DNA of 64,000 bases from an uncultured Ruminococcus sp. (lineage in GTDB: Bacteria > Bacillota > Clostridia > Monoglobales > Monoglobaceae), in contig CACXES010000052.1 of NCBI GenBank assembly GCA_902766745.1, positions 16,202 to 80,201 on the forward strand, given 5' to 3'. Positions 1-9,266 of the stretch are shown in pieces; within the stretch, counting starts at the first letter, position 1; the number at the start of each line of letters is the position of its first letter. Made by a program: the position numbers and the translations under genes. A model generated the notes under the pieces. That model worked only from the letters and a program-made list of their open reading frames with translations. It was not told the origin of the DNA and ran no database searches.

Positions 1-911
1 CCGTGAGTTCCGCATTTTTCAAGGCCCATTTCTTCTAAGATATATGCCACACTGTCCCCAACCTCCGGGGTCGGCGCAAGTGAGAGATCAACTATTCCGA
101 ACGGAACGTTCAGCATCCTCGAAGCCTCCTGCGCCACAAGCTGTCCCATCCTGGTTATCTTAAACGCTGTTCGCTTAATAGTTTCGGCAACAACTCCGAA
201 ATCCTCTCCGCGAACCTGCTCCAGTGCGGATTTCACAACGCCGGGGCCGCTTATTCCTACATTTATCACACAGTCGCCCTCGCCCACGCCGTGGAACGCT
301 CCCGCCATAAACGGGTTATCCTCAACGGGATTTGCGAATACAACAAGCTTAGCGCAGCCCATGGACGAATTATCGGCGGACATTTTCGCCGTGTCACAGA
401 TAATCCTGCCCATTCTGCCGACAGCATCCATATTTATGCCCGCCTTGGTGGTTGCAACTCCGACAGAGGAGCAAACCCTCTCGGTTGTGCAAAGTGCCTC
501 CGGGATTGAGTTCAAAAGATACTCGTCACCCTTAGAAATCCCCTTGTATACCAAAGCGGAGTAGCCGCCGATAAAATTCACACCCAGCTCACGTGCGGCA
601 CGGTCAAGGGTTTTCGCAAATGGCAGGTAGTCATCGGTTTTACTTGCCGCCGCAACAAGAGAAATCGGTGTTACCGATATGCGTTTATTTATAATCGGTA
701 TGCCGTACTTGCGGCTTATCTCCTCGCCGCAGCTTACAAGCTTCCTCGCACAGCGCATAATCTTATCGTAAATCTTGCCGCACGCACGATTACAATCCTC
801 GTCCGCACAGTCAAGCAGGGAAATACCCATTGTTATAGTTCGTATATCAAGATGCTCATCTCGAATCATTTTTATTGTTTCGACAATTTCGTTTGAGCTT
901 ATGTTAATCAT
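1..911 (-). CDS. UPF0210 / PFL family protein (3' end outside window)
   Basis: About 303 N-terminal residues are visible; the gene runs off the left edge. The protein begins [16 protein letters not shown] and contains the stretch [19 protein letters not shown] followed by [10 protein letters not shown] and GISGPGVV, which I recognise as the UPF0210 (PFL) family of about 450 residues. The ATG at 911 is preceded by GGGAG. The family has a formate-lyase-like fold but no established reaction. It lies 96 bases downstream of an ACT-domain gene on the same strand, a pairing common in Firmicutes. That suggests the ACT protein senses a ligand for it, which is inference. Confidence 0.85.
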   Translation of the reverse strand, partial: MINISSNEIVETIKMIRDEHLDIRTITMGISLLDCADEDCNRACGKIYDKIMRCARKLVSCGEEISRKYGIPIINKRISVTPISLVAAASKTDDYLPFAKTLDRAARELGVNFIGGYSALVYKGISKGDEYLLNSIPEALCTTERVCSSVGVATTKAGINMDAVGRMGRIICDTAKMSADNSSMGCAKLVVFANPVEDNPFMAGAFHGVGEGDCVINVGISGPGVVKSALEQVRGEDFGVVAETIKRTAFKITRMGQLVAQEASRMLNVPFGIVDLSLAPTPEVGDSVAYILEEMGLEKCGTH

Positions 912-1007
912 AAAAATCTCCCGTCCGCCGCGTATGCCGCAGCTTATGTAATATTCCGGTCAAAACCGCGGTTTTTATAAATTTCGGCAAGCAATGCCTC
1001 CGCAAAG

Positions 1008-1277
1008 CTAAATTCTGTGCATCGAATTGAATATATCGCTGTGCTGAATACGAATCTCAAGCCCTATCTCACGACCGAGCTCATCAAGCTTTGCGGCAAG
1101 CTCATCAAAGCCGATGCTGCACTTTTCAATATCAACCATCATTGTCATTGTAAATATATCCTGTAATATAGTCTGTGCAATATCCAAAATATTAACACCA
1201 TTCTCGGCAAGCAGCGTGCTTGTTTTTGCAATAATTCCCGTTCTATCCTTACCCATTACCGTTACAACTGCGCGCAT
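1008..1277 (-). CDS. ACT domain-containing protein (UPF0237 type)
   Basis: This 89-residue protein is a single ACT domain. MRAVVTVMGKDRTGIIAKTS is the typical first strand with the glycine turn, followed by LLAENGVNILDIAQTIL. Stand-alone ACT domains of this size usually bind amino acids or act as small regulatory subunits. It forms an operon with the UPF0210 gene that follows and has its own promoter at 1345-1374. The ligand cannot be read from the sequence. Confidence 0.88.
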   Translation of the reverse strand: MRAVVTVMGKDRTGIIAKTSTLLAENGVNILDIAQTILQDIFTMTMMVDIEKCSIGFDELAAKLDELGREIGLEIRIQHSDIFNSMHRI

Positions 1278-1344
1278 AACCTATCTCCTTTTTAATCTCA
1301 AAAATATATTTGTGAATTATTTGTAAATTTTAAAATTTACTCGT

Positions 1345-1374
1345 ATTATACTGCTTTTATCATATCTCTGTCAA
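1345..1374 (-). promoter_or_regulatory. SigA-type promoter of the ACT-UPF0210 operon
   Basis: On the minus strand there is TTGACA (1374-1369), an 18-base spacer and TATAAT (1350-1345). It lies about 70 bases upstream of the ACT gene start. Confidence 0.75.
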
Positions 1375-1387
1375 GCATATTTTGCAC

Positions 1388-1410
1388 AAAAAAAAGTCGC
1401 CCTCGGCGAC
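1388..1410 (-). terminator. Intrinsic terminator ending the aromatic operon
   Basis: Read on the minus strand, GTCGCC-GAG-GGCGAC (1410-1396) forms a 6-bp GC-rich stem with a 3-base loop followed by eight T. It is the first terminator-like structure downstream of the MGMT-like gene and separates the aro operon from the ACT-UPF0210 promoter. Confidence 0.8.
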
Positions 1411-1538
1411 AATAATTCTACTAAAATTTGATAATCCGCAAAAATTCTCCTACCTAAATATATAAGCGCATGGGATTCAATCAGTCTAAAGTCAGCAAAA
1501 CCGGTAATAAGCAAGACTTGGGGCTGACTGATCATGTG

Positions 1539-1853
1539 CTATCGGTCCGCTCCGTCCCACAGGTATTTATCAAGCTCGACATACCCATCATCCGAAACCT
1601 CAATGCCATCGGCGCGAAGCAGCATAATCTGCATATTTTCGCCGCCGAAGGCAAAGGCGTTCGACACTCTGCCGTTTCGGTTCACCACACGAAAGCAAGG
1701 TATCTCGTCCGGGTCGGGATTGGCGTGCAGAGCATAACCCACAACCCTCGCCCATCGCGGATTTCCGGCATACAGCGCAATCTGTCCGTAGGTCGCAACT
1801 CTCCCCCTCGGAATCCTCTTAACCTGCGCATAAATTTTTTCAAATACGCTCAT
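1539..1853 (-). CDS. MGMT-family DNA alkyltransferase-like protein
   Basis: This 104-residue protein is the C-terminal methyltransferase domain of the Ada/MGMT family without the N-terminal domain. It shows IPRGRVATYGQIA (helix-turn-helix), NPRWARVVGYAL (arginine-finger region) and the active-site region IPCFRVVN. The acceptor Cys is kept, but the usual PCHRV motif reads PCFRV, so the His normally hydrogen-bonded to Cys is Phe. It may repair O6-alkylguanine slowly or act as a lesion-sensing ATL-like protein. It is the last gene of the aromatic operon, 9 bases after aroE, and is functionally unrelated to it. Confidence 0.85.
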   Translation of the reverse strand: MSVFEKIYAQVKRIPRGRVATYGQIALYAGNPRWARVVGYALHANPDPDEIPCFRVVNRNGRVSNAFAFGGENMQIMLLRADGIEVSDDGYVELDKYLWDGADR

Positions 1854-1862
1854 TTACACATC

Positions 1863-2705
1863 TCACCTGTCTCCCACGGCGTCAATCACCGTATTGTATA
1901 AATCCTGCATATCAAGCTGTCTGTCCAAATACCTCTCGTCTGCGGCAATAGCCTGAAAAATCAGCATATCAAGACCGTTCTGTATCTTAAGCCCCCTATT
2001 CTCCGCCTCTGTCAGAAGCGCAGTCTTTTTCGGCTTATATATCAAATCCGACACAAGCGCATCGCCCGGCAGTGCATCTATAAAATCAAAGCCGTCAAAG
2101 CTGTGCGAAACGCCCTCCATTCCCAGAGGGGTGGCGTTAATAAGCACCTCGGCGCATTCGCACTCGGCGGCAATCTCCGTATCGGAAAAGCCGCAGATTT
2201 TTATTTTGGTATCACCAAGGTCACGGTCGCATATCTTCTCTGCGTGCGCCGCCGTGCGACAGGCAACGGAAATACTCTCCGCTCCGCCCCGTATCGCCGC
2301 AGCAATCACTGCCGCCGCTGCACCTCCTGCGCCGAGGACAACCAGCCTGCTTCCCGAAAACTTCTTCCCCATTCTGCCCAGGGCAAGCTCATAACCGATT
2401 CCGTCCGTATTGAAGCCATGCAGCTCACCGTTTCTTATACACACAGTATTTACCGCAGAATAATAGCGTGCCTCATCATCTATCCTCGACAGATAAGGAA
2501 GAATGTTCACCTTGTGCGGCATGGTCAGGTTGAACCCGTCAAGACCCTCGCGCTTCGCCGTCTTGACAAATTCCCCCAATTCCTCGGGACGGACATGCAC
2601 CTTTTTGTATTCGTACTCAACACCCAGTCTGTCAAGCGCCGCTCCGTGAACAGCCGGTGACAGACTGTGCTCTATGGGATCTCCTATTACGGCAAGCCTA
2701 ATCAT
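1863..2705 (-). CDS. aroE: Shikimate dehydrogenase (NADP+)
   Basis: The 280-residue protein reduces 3-dehydroshikimate to shikimate. It begins with MIRLAVIGDPIEHSLSPAVH, holding the shikimate-binding SxS. LTMPHK carries the catalytic Lys, NTDG follows, and the nucleotide-binding loop is VLGAGGAAAA. The length is normal. ATG at 2705 is preceded by GAGGAGAG. It starts 2 bases after the aroQ stop and is the penultimate gene of the operon. Confidence 0.96.
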   Translation of the reverse strand: MIRLAVIGDPIEHSLSPAVHGAALDRLGVEYEYKKVHVRPEELGEFVKTAKREGLDGFNLTMPHKVNILPYLSRIDDEARYYSAVNTVCIRNGELHGFNTDGIGYELALGRMGKKFSGSRLVVLGAGGAAAAVIAAAIRGGAESISVACRTAAHAEKICDRDLGDTKIKICGFSDTEIAAECECAEVLINATPLGMEGVSHSFDGFDFIDALPGDALVSDLIYKPKKTALLTEAENRGLKIQNGLDMLIFQAIAADERYLDRQLDMQDLYNTVIDAVGDR

Positions 2706-2707
2706 AA

Positions 2708-3166
2708 TTATTCGCTCTCCTCTTCGGACGTCATTGATATTGTATCTATAAGATAATCCATTGCGAGGGCATAGCCCTTAAACCCCAAGCCGCATATCTG
2801 TCCCACGCAGGACGGAGCGGTAACCGACTTGTGGCGGAACTCCTCTCTCTTGTGAATGTTGCTTATATGCACCTCAACCGCCGGAACATCAACCGCAGCA
2901 AGAGCGTCCGCAATGGCATAGCTGTAGTGAGTATATGCCCCCGGGTTTATGACGATACCGTCGAAGTTCCCCAAGGCATAATGAATATAGTCTATAATAT
3001 CTCCCTCGCTGTTGCTCTGCATGGGAACCGCCTCAACGCCTCTCTCCTCGCCGTGCTTTTCGACATATGCCTCCAGATCGCTGTAGCTTTGTTCCCCGTA
3101 AACCCCCGGCTCTCGTACGCCGAGGAGGTCAAGGTTCGGCCCGTTAATCACCATTATTTTCATCAT
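2708..3166 (-). CDS. aroQ: Type II 3-dehydroquinate dehydratase
   Basis: The 152-residue protein is a small dodecameric type II dehydroquinase converting 3-dehydroquinate to 3-dehydroshikimate. Family motifs are INGPNLDLLGVREPGVYG (with the catalytic Tyr), SNSEGDIID, INPGAYTHYS and VEVHISN. The start overlaps the 3' end of aroK by about 20 bases. Either of two adjacent ATG codons (3166 or 3163) could be used, after GGGGGA. Confidence 0.95.
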   Translation of the reverse strand: MMKIMVINGPNLDLLGVREPGVYGEQSYSDLEAYVEKHGEERGVEAVPMQSNSEGDIIDYIHYALGNFDGIVINPGAYTHYSYAIADALAAVDVPAVEVHISNIHKREEFRHKSVTAPSCVGQICGLGFKGYALAMDYLIDTISMTSEEESE

Positions 3167-3653
3167 TTGAAATCCCCCTTATCGCATCTGTCAACATCTT
3201 TTCCGCATATTTAAAATCCCTGTCATTGAGAATCCTTATATCGCATACTCGGCGGTATATGTCATATCTCTCATCATACAGCCGCTTAAGCCTGCCGTTA
3301 TCCGACAGCAGCGGTCTGCCGCTTGTATCGATATCGCTCTCTATGCACTCCAGCGGCCTGTCGATAAATACTACCGTTCCGCTTTTCATAATTTCCAAGT
3401 TTTCTCTCTCTGTCACTATGCCGCCGCCTGAGGCAATCACCGCATTTTGACCTATTGCATTCCTCAATGCCAAAGTCTCTGCACGGCGAAAATACCTCTC
3501 GCCGAATTCCGCAAAAATCTCGGGAATGGTCCTTCCCTCCGCCTTTTCAATCTCTGTATCCGTATCAAGGAACTTCATATTCAGCCGCCTTGCTGCGGCT
3601 CTGCCCAGGCTCGATTTTCCGCAGCCCGGCATTCCGATAAGCAAGATTCCCAT
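3144..3653 (-). CDS. aroK: Shikimate kinase
   Basis: The 169-residue enzyme phosphorylates shikimate at O3. It has the Walker A loop GMPGCGKSSLG, LDTDTEIE with the shikimate-binding Asp, FGERYFRR, ASGGGIV and RPLL. I chose ATG 3653, which overlaps the pheA stop as TAATG and has GGAGG 8 bases upstream. A longer frame from 3683 has no such site. It is translationally coupled to pheA and overlaps aroQ downstream. Confidence 0.95.
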   Translation of the reverse strand: MGILLIGMPGCGKSSLGRAAARRLNMKFLDTDTEIEKAEGRTIPEIFAEFGERYFRRAETLALRNAIGQNAVIASGGGIVTERENLEIMKSGTVVFIDRPLECIESDIDTSGRPLLSDNGRLKRLYDERYDIYRRVCDIRILNDRDFKYAEKMLTDAIRGISNDENNGD

Positions 3654-4819
3654 TATATTATCCTCCGTGTGCCGCCGCTCCATTCGTCATAGCAGCCCAG
3701 TATGTCAAAGCTCTGTGTCTCGCGTATGACCTCATCGGTCACCGCCTTAACCTTCTCATCCATAAGATTCCCGGTGTAGTCGGCGTAAAACCTGTATTCA
3801 AAGGGTCTGTCCGCTATGGGTCTGGATTCCAGCTTCAAAAGGTTAAGTCCGCAGCGGGCAAACGCCCCGAGGATTCTGTAAAGCTGTCCGCTCTCGTGCT
3901 TTAATGTGAAAACAACGCTTATCTTATTGCTCTTATCATCCATCTCGGGTCGTCTCGCCGTAACGGCAAATCGGGTGGTGTTGCAGGAGTTGTTTGCAAT
4001 ATTTTTCTCCAAAATTGTTAAATTATACAGCCTCGCCGTCCTCTCGGACGCAATGGCGGCACAGGTCTTATCGTTAAGCTCCGCTACCTTCTTTGCCGAG
4101 CGTGCCGTACTGAGGTAATCCTCTGCTTCGGCTCCGCTCAATTTTCCGAGGAAGTCCGAACACTGCATAATCGCCTGATTATGCGAATATATCTTTTTTA
4201 TCTTATCGGTTTCGGCACCTTCAAGCCCCACAAGACAATGCCGCACCGGCACATATACCTCACCGATTATATACAGTCCCATATCGGCGATAAGCTCCGA
4301 AACATCGGCAACTGTCCCCGTAGAGGAATTTTCTATCGGCACAACGGCATAGTCCGCCTCGCCCTCGGCGGCAAGCTTTAAGACCGCCATAAAATCCGAC
4401 TTACAGCTTCGGCTGACCTCCTCGCCGAAATACTTTATTGCCGCCTCCTCGGTATACGAACCCTCGTCTCCGAAGTAAGCAACCTTAGGATTCTTGACCG
4501 AAGGCTTTGCACACTCAATAACCTTATCGCAGGCATCGCCGCCCTCTGCCTCGGACATCAGTCTGCCTTGAATTGTACGGCTTATGGTCATAATATTGCT
4601 GAAAAAGTCGTATACCTCGCTTTTCAGCTCCGGGTTGTCAAGCATTTTAAGCTTGCTGTTCAGCACCTGCTTTTCCCTTTCCGGATCGAGGACCTTTGCC
4701 CCTGTTCGAAGCTTATATTCACCAACCTTGGTGCATACCTCCATCCTCTCGGTAAAAAGCTTCAAAAGCTCTCTGTCCAGTTCGTCAATTCTATCTCTCA
4801 ACTGTTCCAGCTCGCCCAT
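3653..4819 (-). CDS. pheA: Bifunctional chorismate mutase / prephenate dehydratase
   Basis: The 388-residue P-protein makes phenylpyruvate from chorismate. Residues 1-88 are an AroQ-type chorismate mutase (LEQLRDRIDELDRELLKLF). From about 110 to 290 lies the dehydratase (VAYFGDEGSYTEEAA, ending CNTTRFAV). The C-terminal ACT domain has the Phe-binding ESRP motif (KLESRPIADRPFEYRFYAD), so feedback inhibition by Phe is expected. ATG 4819 was chosen because it lies 2 bases after the aroC stop and follows GGGGGAGG. An upstream in-frame ATG at 4903 lies inside aroC. Confidence 0.96.
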   Translation of the reverse strand: MGELEQLRDRIDELDRELLKLFTERMEVCTKVGEYKLRTGAKVLDPEREKQVLNSKLKMLDNPELKSEVYDFFSNIMTISRTIQGRLMSEAEGGDACDKVIECAKPSVKNPKVAYFGDEGSYTEEAAIKYFGEEVSRSCKSDFMAVLKLAAEGEADYAVVPIENSSTGTVADVSELIADMGLYIIGEVYVPVRHCLVGLEGAETDKIKKIYSHNQAIMQCSDFLGKLSGAEAEDYLSTARSAKKVAELNDKTCAAIASERTARLYNLTILEKNIANNSCNTTRFAVTARRPEMDDKSNKISVVFTLKHESGQLYRILGAFARCGLNLLKLESRPIADRPFEYRFYADYTGNLMDEKVKAVTDEVIRETQSFDILGCYDEWSGGTRRII

Positions 4820-4821
4820 AC

Positions 4822-5895
4822 TTACGCCTCCCCCAATATCATATCCAAAACCGTGATTGCCGCCGCCGCCGAAACAACGGATGCCGCACGGTGCACAATA
4901 CACGGGTCATGCCTGCCGTGAATTTTAATCTCCGTATTTTCCATTCTTTCTATGTCAATGCTGTTCTGCGTCTGACCTATCGATGCCGTAGGCTTTACGG
5001 CAATACGGAATATTATCGGCATACCGTTGGTGATTCCGCCGTTTATGCCGGCATTGTTGTTTGTGCGGGTTTTTACCTGTCCGTTCTCGATATAAAACTC
5101 ATCATTTGCTTCGCTTCCGTACATCCCGGCAAAGCCGAAGCCCCTTCCGAATTCGATTCCCTTTACCGCAGGGATCGAAAACATCATTGATGACAGACGG
5201 CTCTCCACCGAGCCGAAAAACGGTGAGCCTACACCGGCAGGCATTCCGCATATCGCACATTCCAAAATTCCGCCGACAGAATCCGCAGAAAGACGGCTCC
5301 TGTCTATCTCCTCGCGCATTTTCTCTCCCGCCTCGGCGCAAATCACCGGAAAATCCATTTTTTCCAAATCATTTAAGGCGTTAATGTCAGTCGAAACCGA
5401 GTCAAAGGGTGTGTCATACACATCACCCACCCTGTAGATATGTGTGCCGATAGTCACCGAATATTTTTTCAGAACCTGCTCGGCAACGGCACCGGCAAAT
5501 ACCAAAGGTGCGGTAATCCTGCCCGAAAAATGGCCGCCGCCCCTGAAATCACGGCTTTCGCCGTACTTGACATATGCGGTATAGTCTGCGTGTCCCGGAC
5601 GCATAAGCTCCCCTTGGTAGTCCTTCGACCGCATATCTCTGTTTTCGATAATTCCGCACATGGGCGTACCCGTGGTCTTTCCGTTCACAAAGCCGGAAAC
5701 GATTTTAACCCGATCCCCCTCCACACGGGTGGTCGACATCAGGTTCTTCCCGGGTCTTCGCCTGTCCATCCTCATCTTTATATATTCTTCATCAAGCTCC
5801 GTTCCCGACGGAACCCCGTCAAGCACCGCACCTATTGCCTTTCCGTGAGATTCTCCGAAAATACTTACCTTAAACCGCTCTCCCCAAGTGTTCAT
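4822..5895 (-). CDS. aroC: Chorismate synthase
   Basis: The 357-residue FMN-dependent enzyme makes chorismate from EPSP. It begins NTWGERFKVSIFGESHGKAIG, the family signature. RPGHADYTAYVKYG, RDFRGGGHFSGR and the C-terminal GRHDPCIVHRA are all present and the length is normal. GGAGG lies 7 bases before ATG 5895. It sits between aroA and pheA and makes the substrate of PheA. Confidence 0.97.
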   Translation of the reverse strand: MNTWGERFKVSIFGESHGKAIGAVLDGVPSGTELDEEYIKMRMDRRRPGKNLMSTTRVEGDRVKIVSGFVNGKTTGTPMCGIIENRDMRSKDYQGELMRPGHADYTAYVKYGESRDFRGGGHFSGRITAPLVFAGAVAEQVLKKYSVTIGTHIYRVGDVYDTPFDSVSTDINALNDLEKMDFPVICAEAGEKMREEIDRSRLSADSVGGILECAICGMPAGVGSPFFGSVESRLSSMMFSIPAVKGIEFGRGFGFAGMYGSEANDEFYIENGQVKTRTNNNAGINGGITNGMPIIFRIAVKPTASIGQTQNSIDIERMENTEIKIHGRHDPCIVHRAASVVSAAAAITVLDMILGEA

Positions 5896-5937
5896 CTCAT
5901 TCCTCCTGCATTTTTTCGCTTAATTTCAAACAAGCTC

Positions 5938-7200
5938 TCATATTTTCAATCCGTTATACACATCAAAAAAGTCGGGGTACGACTTCGCTACCGCTGACAG
6001 AGCGTTCAATATACAAACCTGCTCGCCCTCGGCACGACACGCCGCTATGGCTTCCGCCATGGCTATTCTGTGGTCACCCCGTGACGATACACATACTCCG
6101 TTCACCGTCTGTCCGCCGATAATTTTAAGGCTGTCGGCGCCTTCTTCTATATTTACGCCCATATGCGAAAGCTCACCGCTGACCGCCGCAAGTCTGTCGC
6201 TCTCCTTCATCCGAAGCCGCCCGGCGTTCAATATCCTGCTCTCACCCTTGCAAAAGGCAAACAAAACCGCCAAAATCGGCACTAAATCCGGAATCTCCGA
6301 CACATCTATCTCTATGCCGTGCATATTGGAAGTGTGCTTTGCGCGGATTCCGTTGGGCGTTTTTTCAATTATGCCGCCCACACGCTCTATTATACCGACA
6401 ATCTCTCGGTCACCCTGAAGACTGTTCTCACTCAATCCTACACATTCAATATCATTTCCTATCGCACCTGCCACGAGGAAGAATGCCGCCTGGGAATAGT
6501 CGCCCTCCAGCGTGTAATTACGCGGCTTGTATTCTTGATTTCCCTTTATTATGTACTTTCGGTAATTCCTGTTCTCTATCTCTATTCCGAAATCCTTTAG
6601 GATATCCAATGTCATATCTATATACCCCTTGGATTCCGCCTCGGTGGTAACGGTAATGACGCTGTCGCCGTCCAGCCTCGGCAGGGCGAACAGCAGCCCG
6701 GTGATAAACTGTGAGCTGATATTCCCGGCAATCTCATATTCACCGCTTTTCAAGCCACCGCTGACCTCAAGAACGTTGTCTTGAATCCTATACTCTATCC
6801 CGTGCTTTTTGAACATCTCAAAATACGGCTCCATAGGTCTTTTCATAAGCCTTCCGTGGCCTATGAAGCTTGCGCTGCCGCTGAAGGTCAGGGCAATCGG
6901 TATCATGAACCTGAGTGTCGAGCCGCTCTCGCCACAGTCTATTTCAAGTCTGCGCTTTGGTTTTTGCGCCTTGGGTGCAAGGGTCAGCGTCCTTGTCTTT
7001 GAATTGTATCTGTGCTTGCAGCCGAGAGAGCTCACGCCTCTGAGCGTTGCCTCAATGTCCTGCGACAGCACTGCGTTTTCAATAACACATTCGCCGCCCG
7101 ACAGCGCCGCCGCAATCACCGCACGGTGCGCCGCGCTCTTGGACGGGGGAACAGCAACCGTCCCCCTGAGCATTCCCGGTTCAATTATAACATTATCCAT
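5938..7200 (-). CDS. aroA: 5-enolpyruvylshikimate-3-phosphate synthase
   Basis: The 420-residue protein joins shikimate 3-phosphate and PEP. Signature regions are VPPSKSAAHRAVIAAALSGG, DCGESGSTLRFMIPIAL and RMKESDRLAAV, with GDHRIAMA near the C terminus. The start is ATG 7200 (MDNVIIEPG) with GGAGGAG directly upstream; a longer frame from 7242 lacks a binding site. The LDCGESGSTLRF-type loop contains no obvious class-changing substitution, and I make no statement on inhibitor sensitivity. Confidence 0.96.
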   Translation of the reverse strand: MDNVIIEPGMLRGTVAVPPSKSAAHRAVIAAALSGGECVIENAVLSQDIEATLRGVSSLGCKHRYNSKTRTLTLAPKAQKPKRRLEIDCGESGSTLRFMIPIALTFSGSASFIGHGRLMKRPMEPYFEMFKKHGIEYRIQDNVLEVSGGLKSGEYEIAGNISSQFITGLLFALPRLDGDSVITVTTEAESKGYIDMTLDILKDFGIEIENRNYRKYIIKGNQEYKPRNYTLEGDYSQAAFFLVAGAIGNDIECVGLSENSLQGDREIVGIIERVGGIIEKTPNGIRAKHTSNMHGIEIDVSEIPDLVPILAVLFAFCKGESRILNAGRLRMKESDRLAAVSGELSHMGVNIEEGADSLKIIGGQTVNGVCVSSRGDHRIAMAEAIAACRAEGEQVCILNALSAVAKSYPDFFDVYNGLKI

Positions 7201-7257
7201 ATTCTCCTCCGCAATCCTGCCGCAGTGTCGATTCCGCCGCAATATCTGAATTTTGCA

Positions 7258-8307
7258 TTACAGCCCGACGTACAGCTCACTCTTTAACACTCTGTGAGCC
7301 GACGCCTCGCCGATTTTATTCAGGGCAATAACGTTTATATAATCTCCGTCACCCTTTTTATCCACCGAAACCGCCTTCATAAGCTCCTCTGCCGGAAGCT
7401 CCGTTTCGGTGGGAAGCTCGTATCTTTCAAGTATTTTCTTCATTCTTTCCGCAGTGCCTATGGGCGTTATCCCCCGATTTTCACCCCATCTGCACGCCAT
7501 AACCATTCCAACCGCAACGCCCATACCGTGAGTGTACAGGTCATAATGATAGTATCTCTCCACGCCGTGTCCGAAGGTATGCCCGAAATTCAAAATCATT
7601 CGAAGCCCGGTGTCGTGCTCGTCCTCCTCGACAATCCTCCCTTTTATGGCACAGCAGGTATAGATTATATCCTCCATATGCTCCGCCACGCTGTTAAGCT
7701 CCAAGGTCTCGAGCTTTTCAAAGAAATTGCTGTCGGAGATCGCTCCGTACTTTATAACCTCCGCCATGCCGTCCGCAAGAACGTTCCTCGGCAGTGTCTT
7801 CTGACACTCGGTGTCGATAATCACCGCCTTAGGCTGATAAAACGCACCAACAAGATTTTTGCCGCGTTCAAGGTTTACCGCCGTCTTTCCGCCCACGCTG
7901 GAATCCACCTGTGCCAAAAGCGTTGTCGGAATCTGAACATAGGGTATCCCCCGAAGCAGCGTTGCTGCGGCAAATCCCGTAAGGTCGCCGACAACGCCGC
8001 CGCCGAGAGCGATAATCATATCCGTTCTAGTCACGCCAAAATCCAAAAGCTTGTCATACAGGCTGAAAAGAACCTCGCCGGACTTGCTGTGCTCTCCGGC
8101 TTCAACGGTGATTACCCGTGTTTCATAGGCTCCGAGTGCGCCCGTCAAACGCTTCGCATAAAGCGGTCCCACATTAGAATCGGTTACAACGGCAATACGC
8201 TTGCCGGAGAAAAGCTCGCCTATTATCTCGCTCGCTTTATCCAACAAACCCTTTCCTATATGAATATCATACTCATGTCCCGGCACTTCCGCTCTTAATA
8301 TTCTCAT
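7258..8307 (-). CDS. aroB: 3-dehydroquinate synthase
   Basis: The 349-residue NAD- and metal-dependent enzyme closes the DAHP ring. It has the ALGGGVVGDLTGFAAATLLRG loop, VQIPTTLLAQVDSSVGGKTA, NLVGAFYQPKAV and NFGHTFGHGVE with metal-ligand His residues. Its ribosome binding site is the last of four tandem copies of a 17-18 base unit containing ATAGGA(G/T) (8310-8380). Confidence 0.97.
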   Translation of the reverse strand: MRILRAEVPGHEYDIHIGKGLLDKASEIIGELFSGKRIAVVTDSNVGPLYAKRLTGALGAYETRVITVEAGEHSKSGEVLFSLYDKLLDFGVTRTDMIIALGGGVVGDLTGFAAATLLRGIPYVQIPTTLLAQVDSSVGGKTAVNLERGKNLVGAFYQPKAVIIDTECQKTLPRNVLADGMAEVIKYGAISDSNFFEKLETLELNSVAEHMEDIIYTCCAIKGRIVEEDEHDTGLRMILNFGHTFGHGVERYYHYDLYTHGMGVAVGMVMACRWGENRGITPIGTAERMKKILERYELPTETELPAEELMKAVSVDKKGDGDYINVIALNKIGEASAHRVLKSELYVGL

Positions 8308-8309
8308 AT

Positions 8310-8380
8310 GATTTCTCCTATCTGACTAATTTCTCCTATCTGTCTAATTTATCCTATCTGACTAATTATCCTATCTGTCA
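8310..8380 (-). repeat. Four tandem copies of a Shine-Dalgarno-containing unit
   Basis: On the minus strand the tyrA-aroB junction reads as four imperfect copies of G(A/T)CAGATAGGA(T/G)AAATTA, 17-18 bases each. The first copy contains the tyrA stop codon (8373-8371) and the last supplies the AGGAG before the aroB ATG. Two copies read ATAGGAG and two read ATAGGAT, so only the copies nearest aroB carry a full AGGAG. It looks like local tandem duplication. Confidence 0.85.
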
Positions 8381-9240
8381 AGTATATTTATTTTATTCTC
8401 GCGAACATGGCTCAGCAGCTCATAAAGGCCTTTGCCGTCCCGTTTATCTATTGCCTCACGGAATTTGTTCAGCGACTCAATATACCTGTCTATCTCACCC
8501 ACAGTATAATCCGCATTTTCAAGGAACAGCTCTGTCCACAGCTTCGGATTTATAAGCGCAATCCTCGTACAGTCCCGAAACGCCCCGGCGGTATAAGCCA
8601 AATTCATATCATCGTTAAAGTTCAGGCAAAGTGCCGCCGCCGAAACGTGCATAAGGTCGCTTGTATACGCAATAATCGCATCATGCTCGGCAGGAGTGCT
8701 GACCGCAATCCTTGCCGCACCTAAGTATTCCGCCATTTCGCGCACAAGCAAAACGGCGGATTCATCCGACTTATCCGAGGGAACTATTATAAATCCGCAG
8801 CCGCAAAACAGGTCAGGCTCTGCATTTTCAAAGCCCTCAACCTCTTTGCCTGCCATCGGGTGACTGCCGACATAGTATGTTCCCTCCGGCAGGGCTTCGG
8901 TTATTTCCTTTGAAATACGGGTTTTGACGCCGCATATATCCGTTATCACCGCCCCCGATTTGAACCTTGCTCTGTTTTCCTTAACTATTTGTACAACGCT
9001 GTCGGGATATGTGGCGATAATCACCAAATCAGCGTCCTCTATTGCATCTCCGGCATCGCTAAAGCACCGCTCCACCGCGCCGCACGCCTCAGCGCTCTCC
9101 CGAACCTTAGAATTCATGTCACAGCCGACAACCGTTCCGCCTTTAAAATCCCTCAAGCCGTACGCCATTGAGCCGCCTATAATTCCCAATCCTATAACCG
9201 CTGTTTTAAAGCCTGCTTCCGTCTTTTCTTCCATAATCAT
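8371..9240 (-). CDS. tyrA: Prephenate dehydrogenase
   Basis: The 289-residue enzyme oxidatively decarboxylates prephenate to 4-hydroxyphenylpyruvate for Tyr. It has the NAD-binding loop VIGLGIIGGSMAYGL, the active-site region YYVGSHPMAGKEVEGFENA and the DHDAIIAYTSDLMH-like stretch (EHDAIIAYTSDLMHVSA) of the family. There is no C-terminal ACT domain and no fused chorismate mutase; the mutase comes from PheA. ATG 9240 and a second ATG two codons later are both possible. Confidence 0.95.
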   Translation of the reverse strand: MIMEEKTEAGFKTAVIGLGIIGGSMAYGLRDFKGGTVVGCDMNSKVRESAEACGAVERCFSDAGDAIEDADLVIIATYPDSVVQIVKENRARFKSGAVITDICGVKTRISKEITEALPEGTYYVGSHPMAGKEVEGFENAEPDLFCGCGFIIVPSDKSDESAVLLVREMAEYLGAARIAVSTPAEHDAIIAYTSDLMHVSAAALCLNFNDDMNLAYTAGAFRDCTRIALINPKLWTELFLENADYTVGEIDRYIESLNKFREAIDKRDGKGLYELLSHVRENKINILDR

Positions 9241-9266
9241 CCATCATCCTGCCTGTATGTTTTGTT

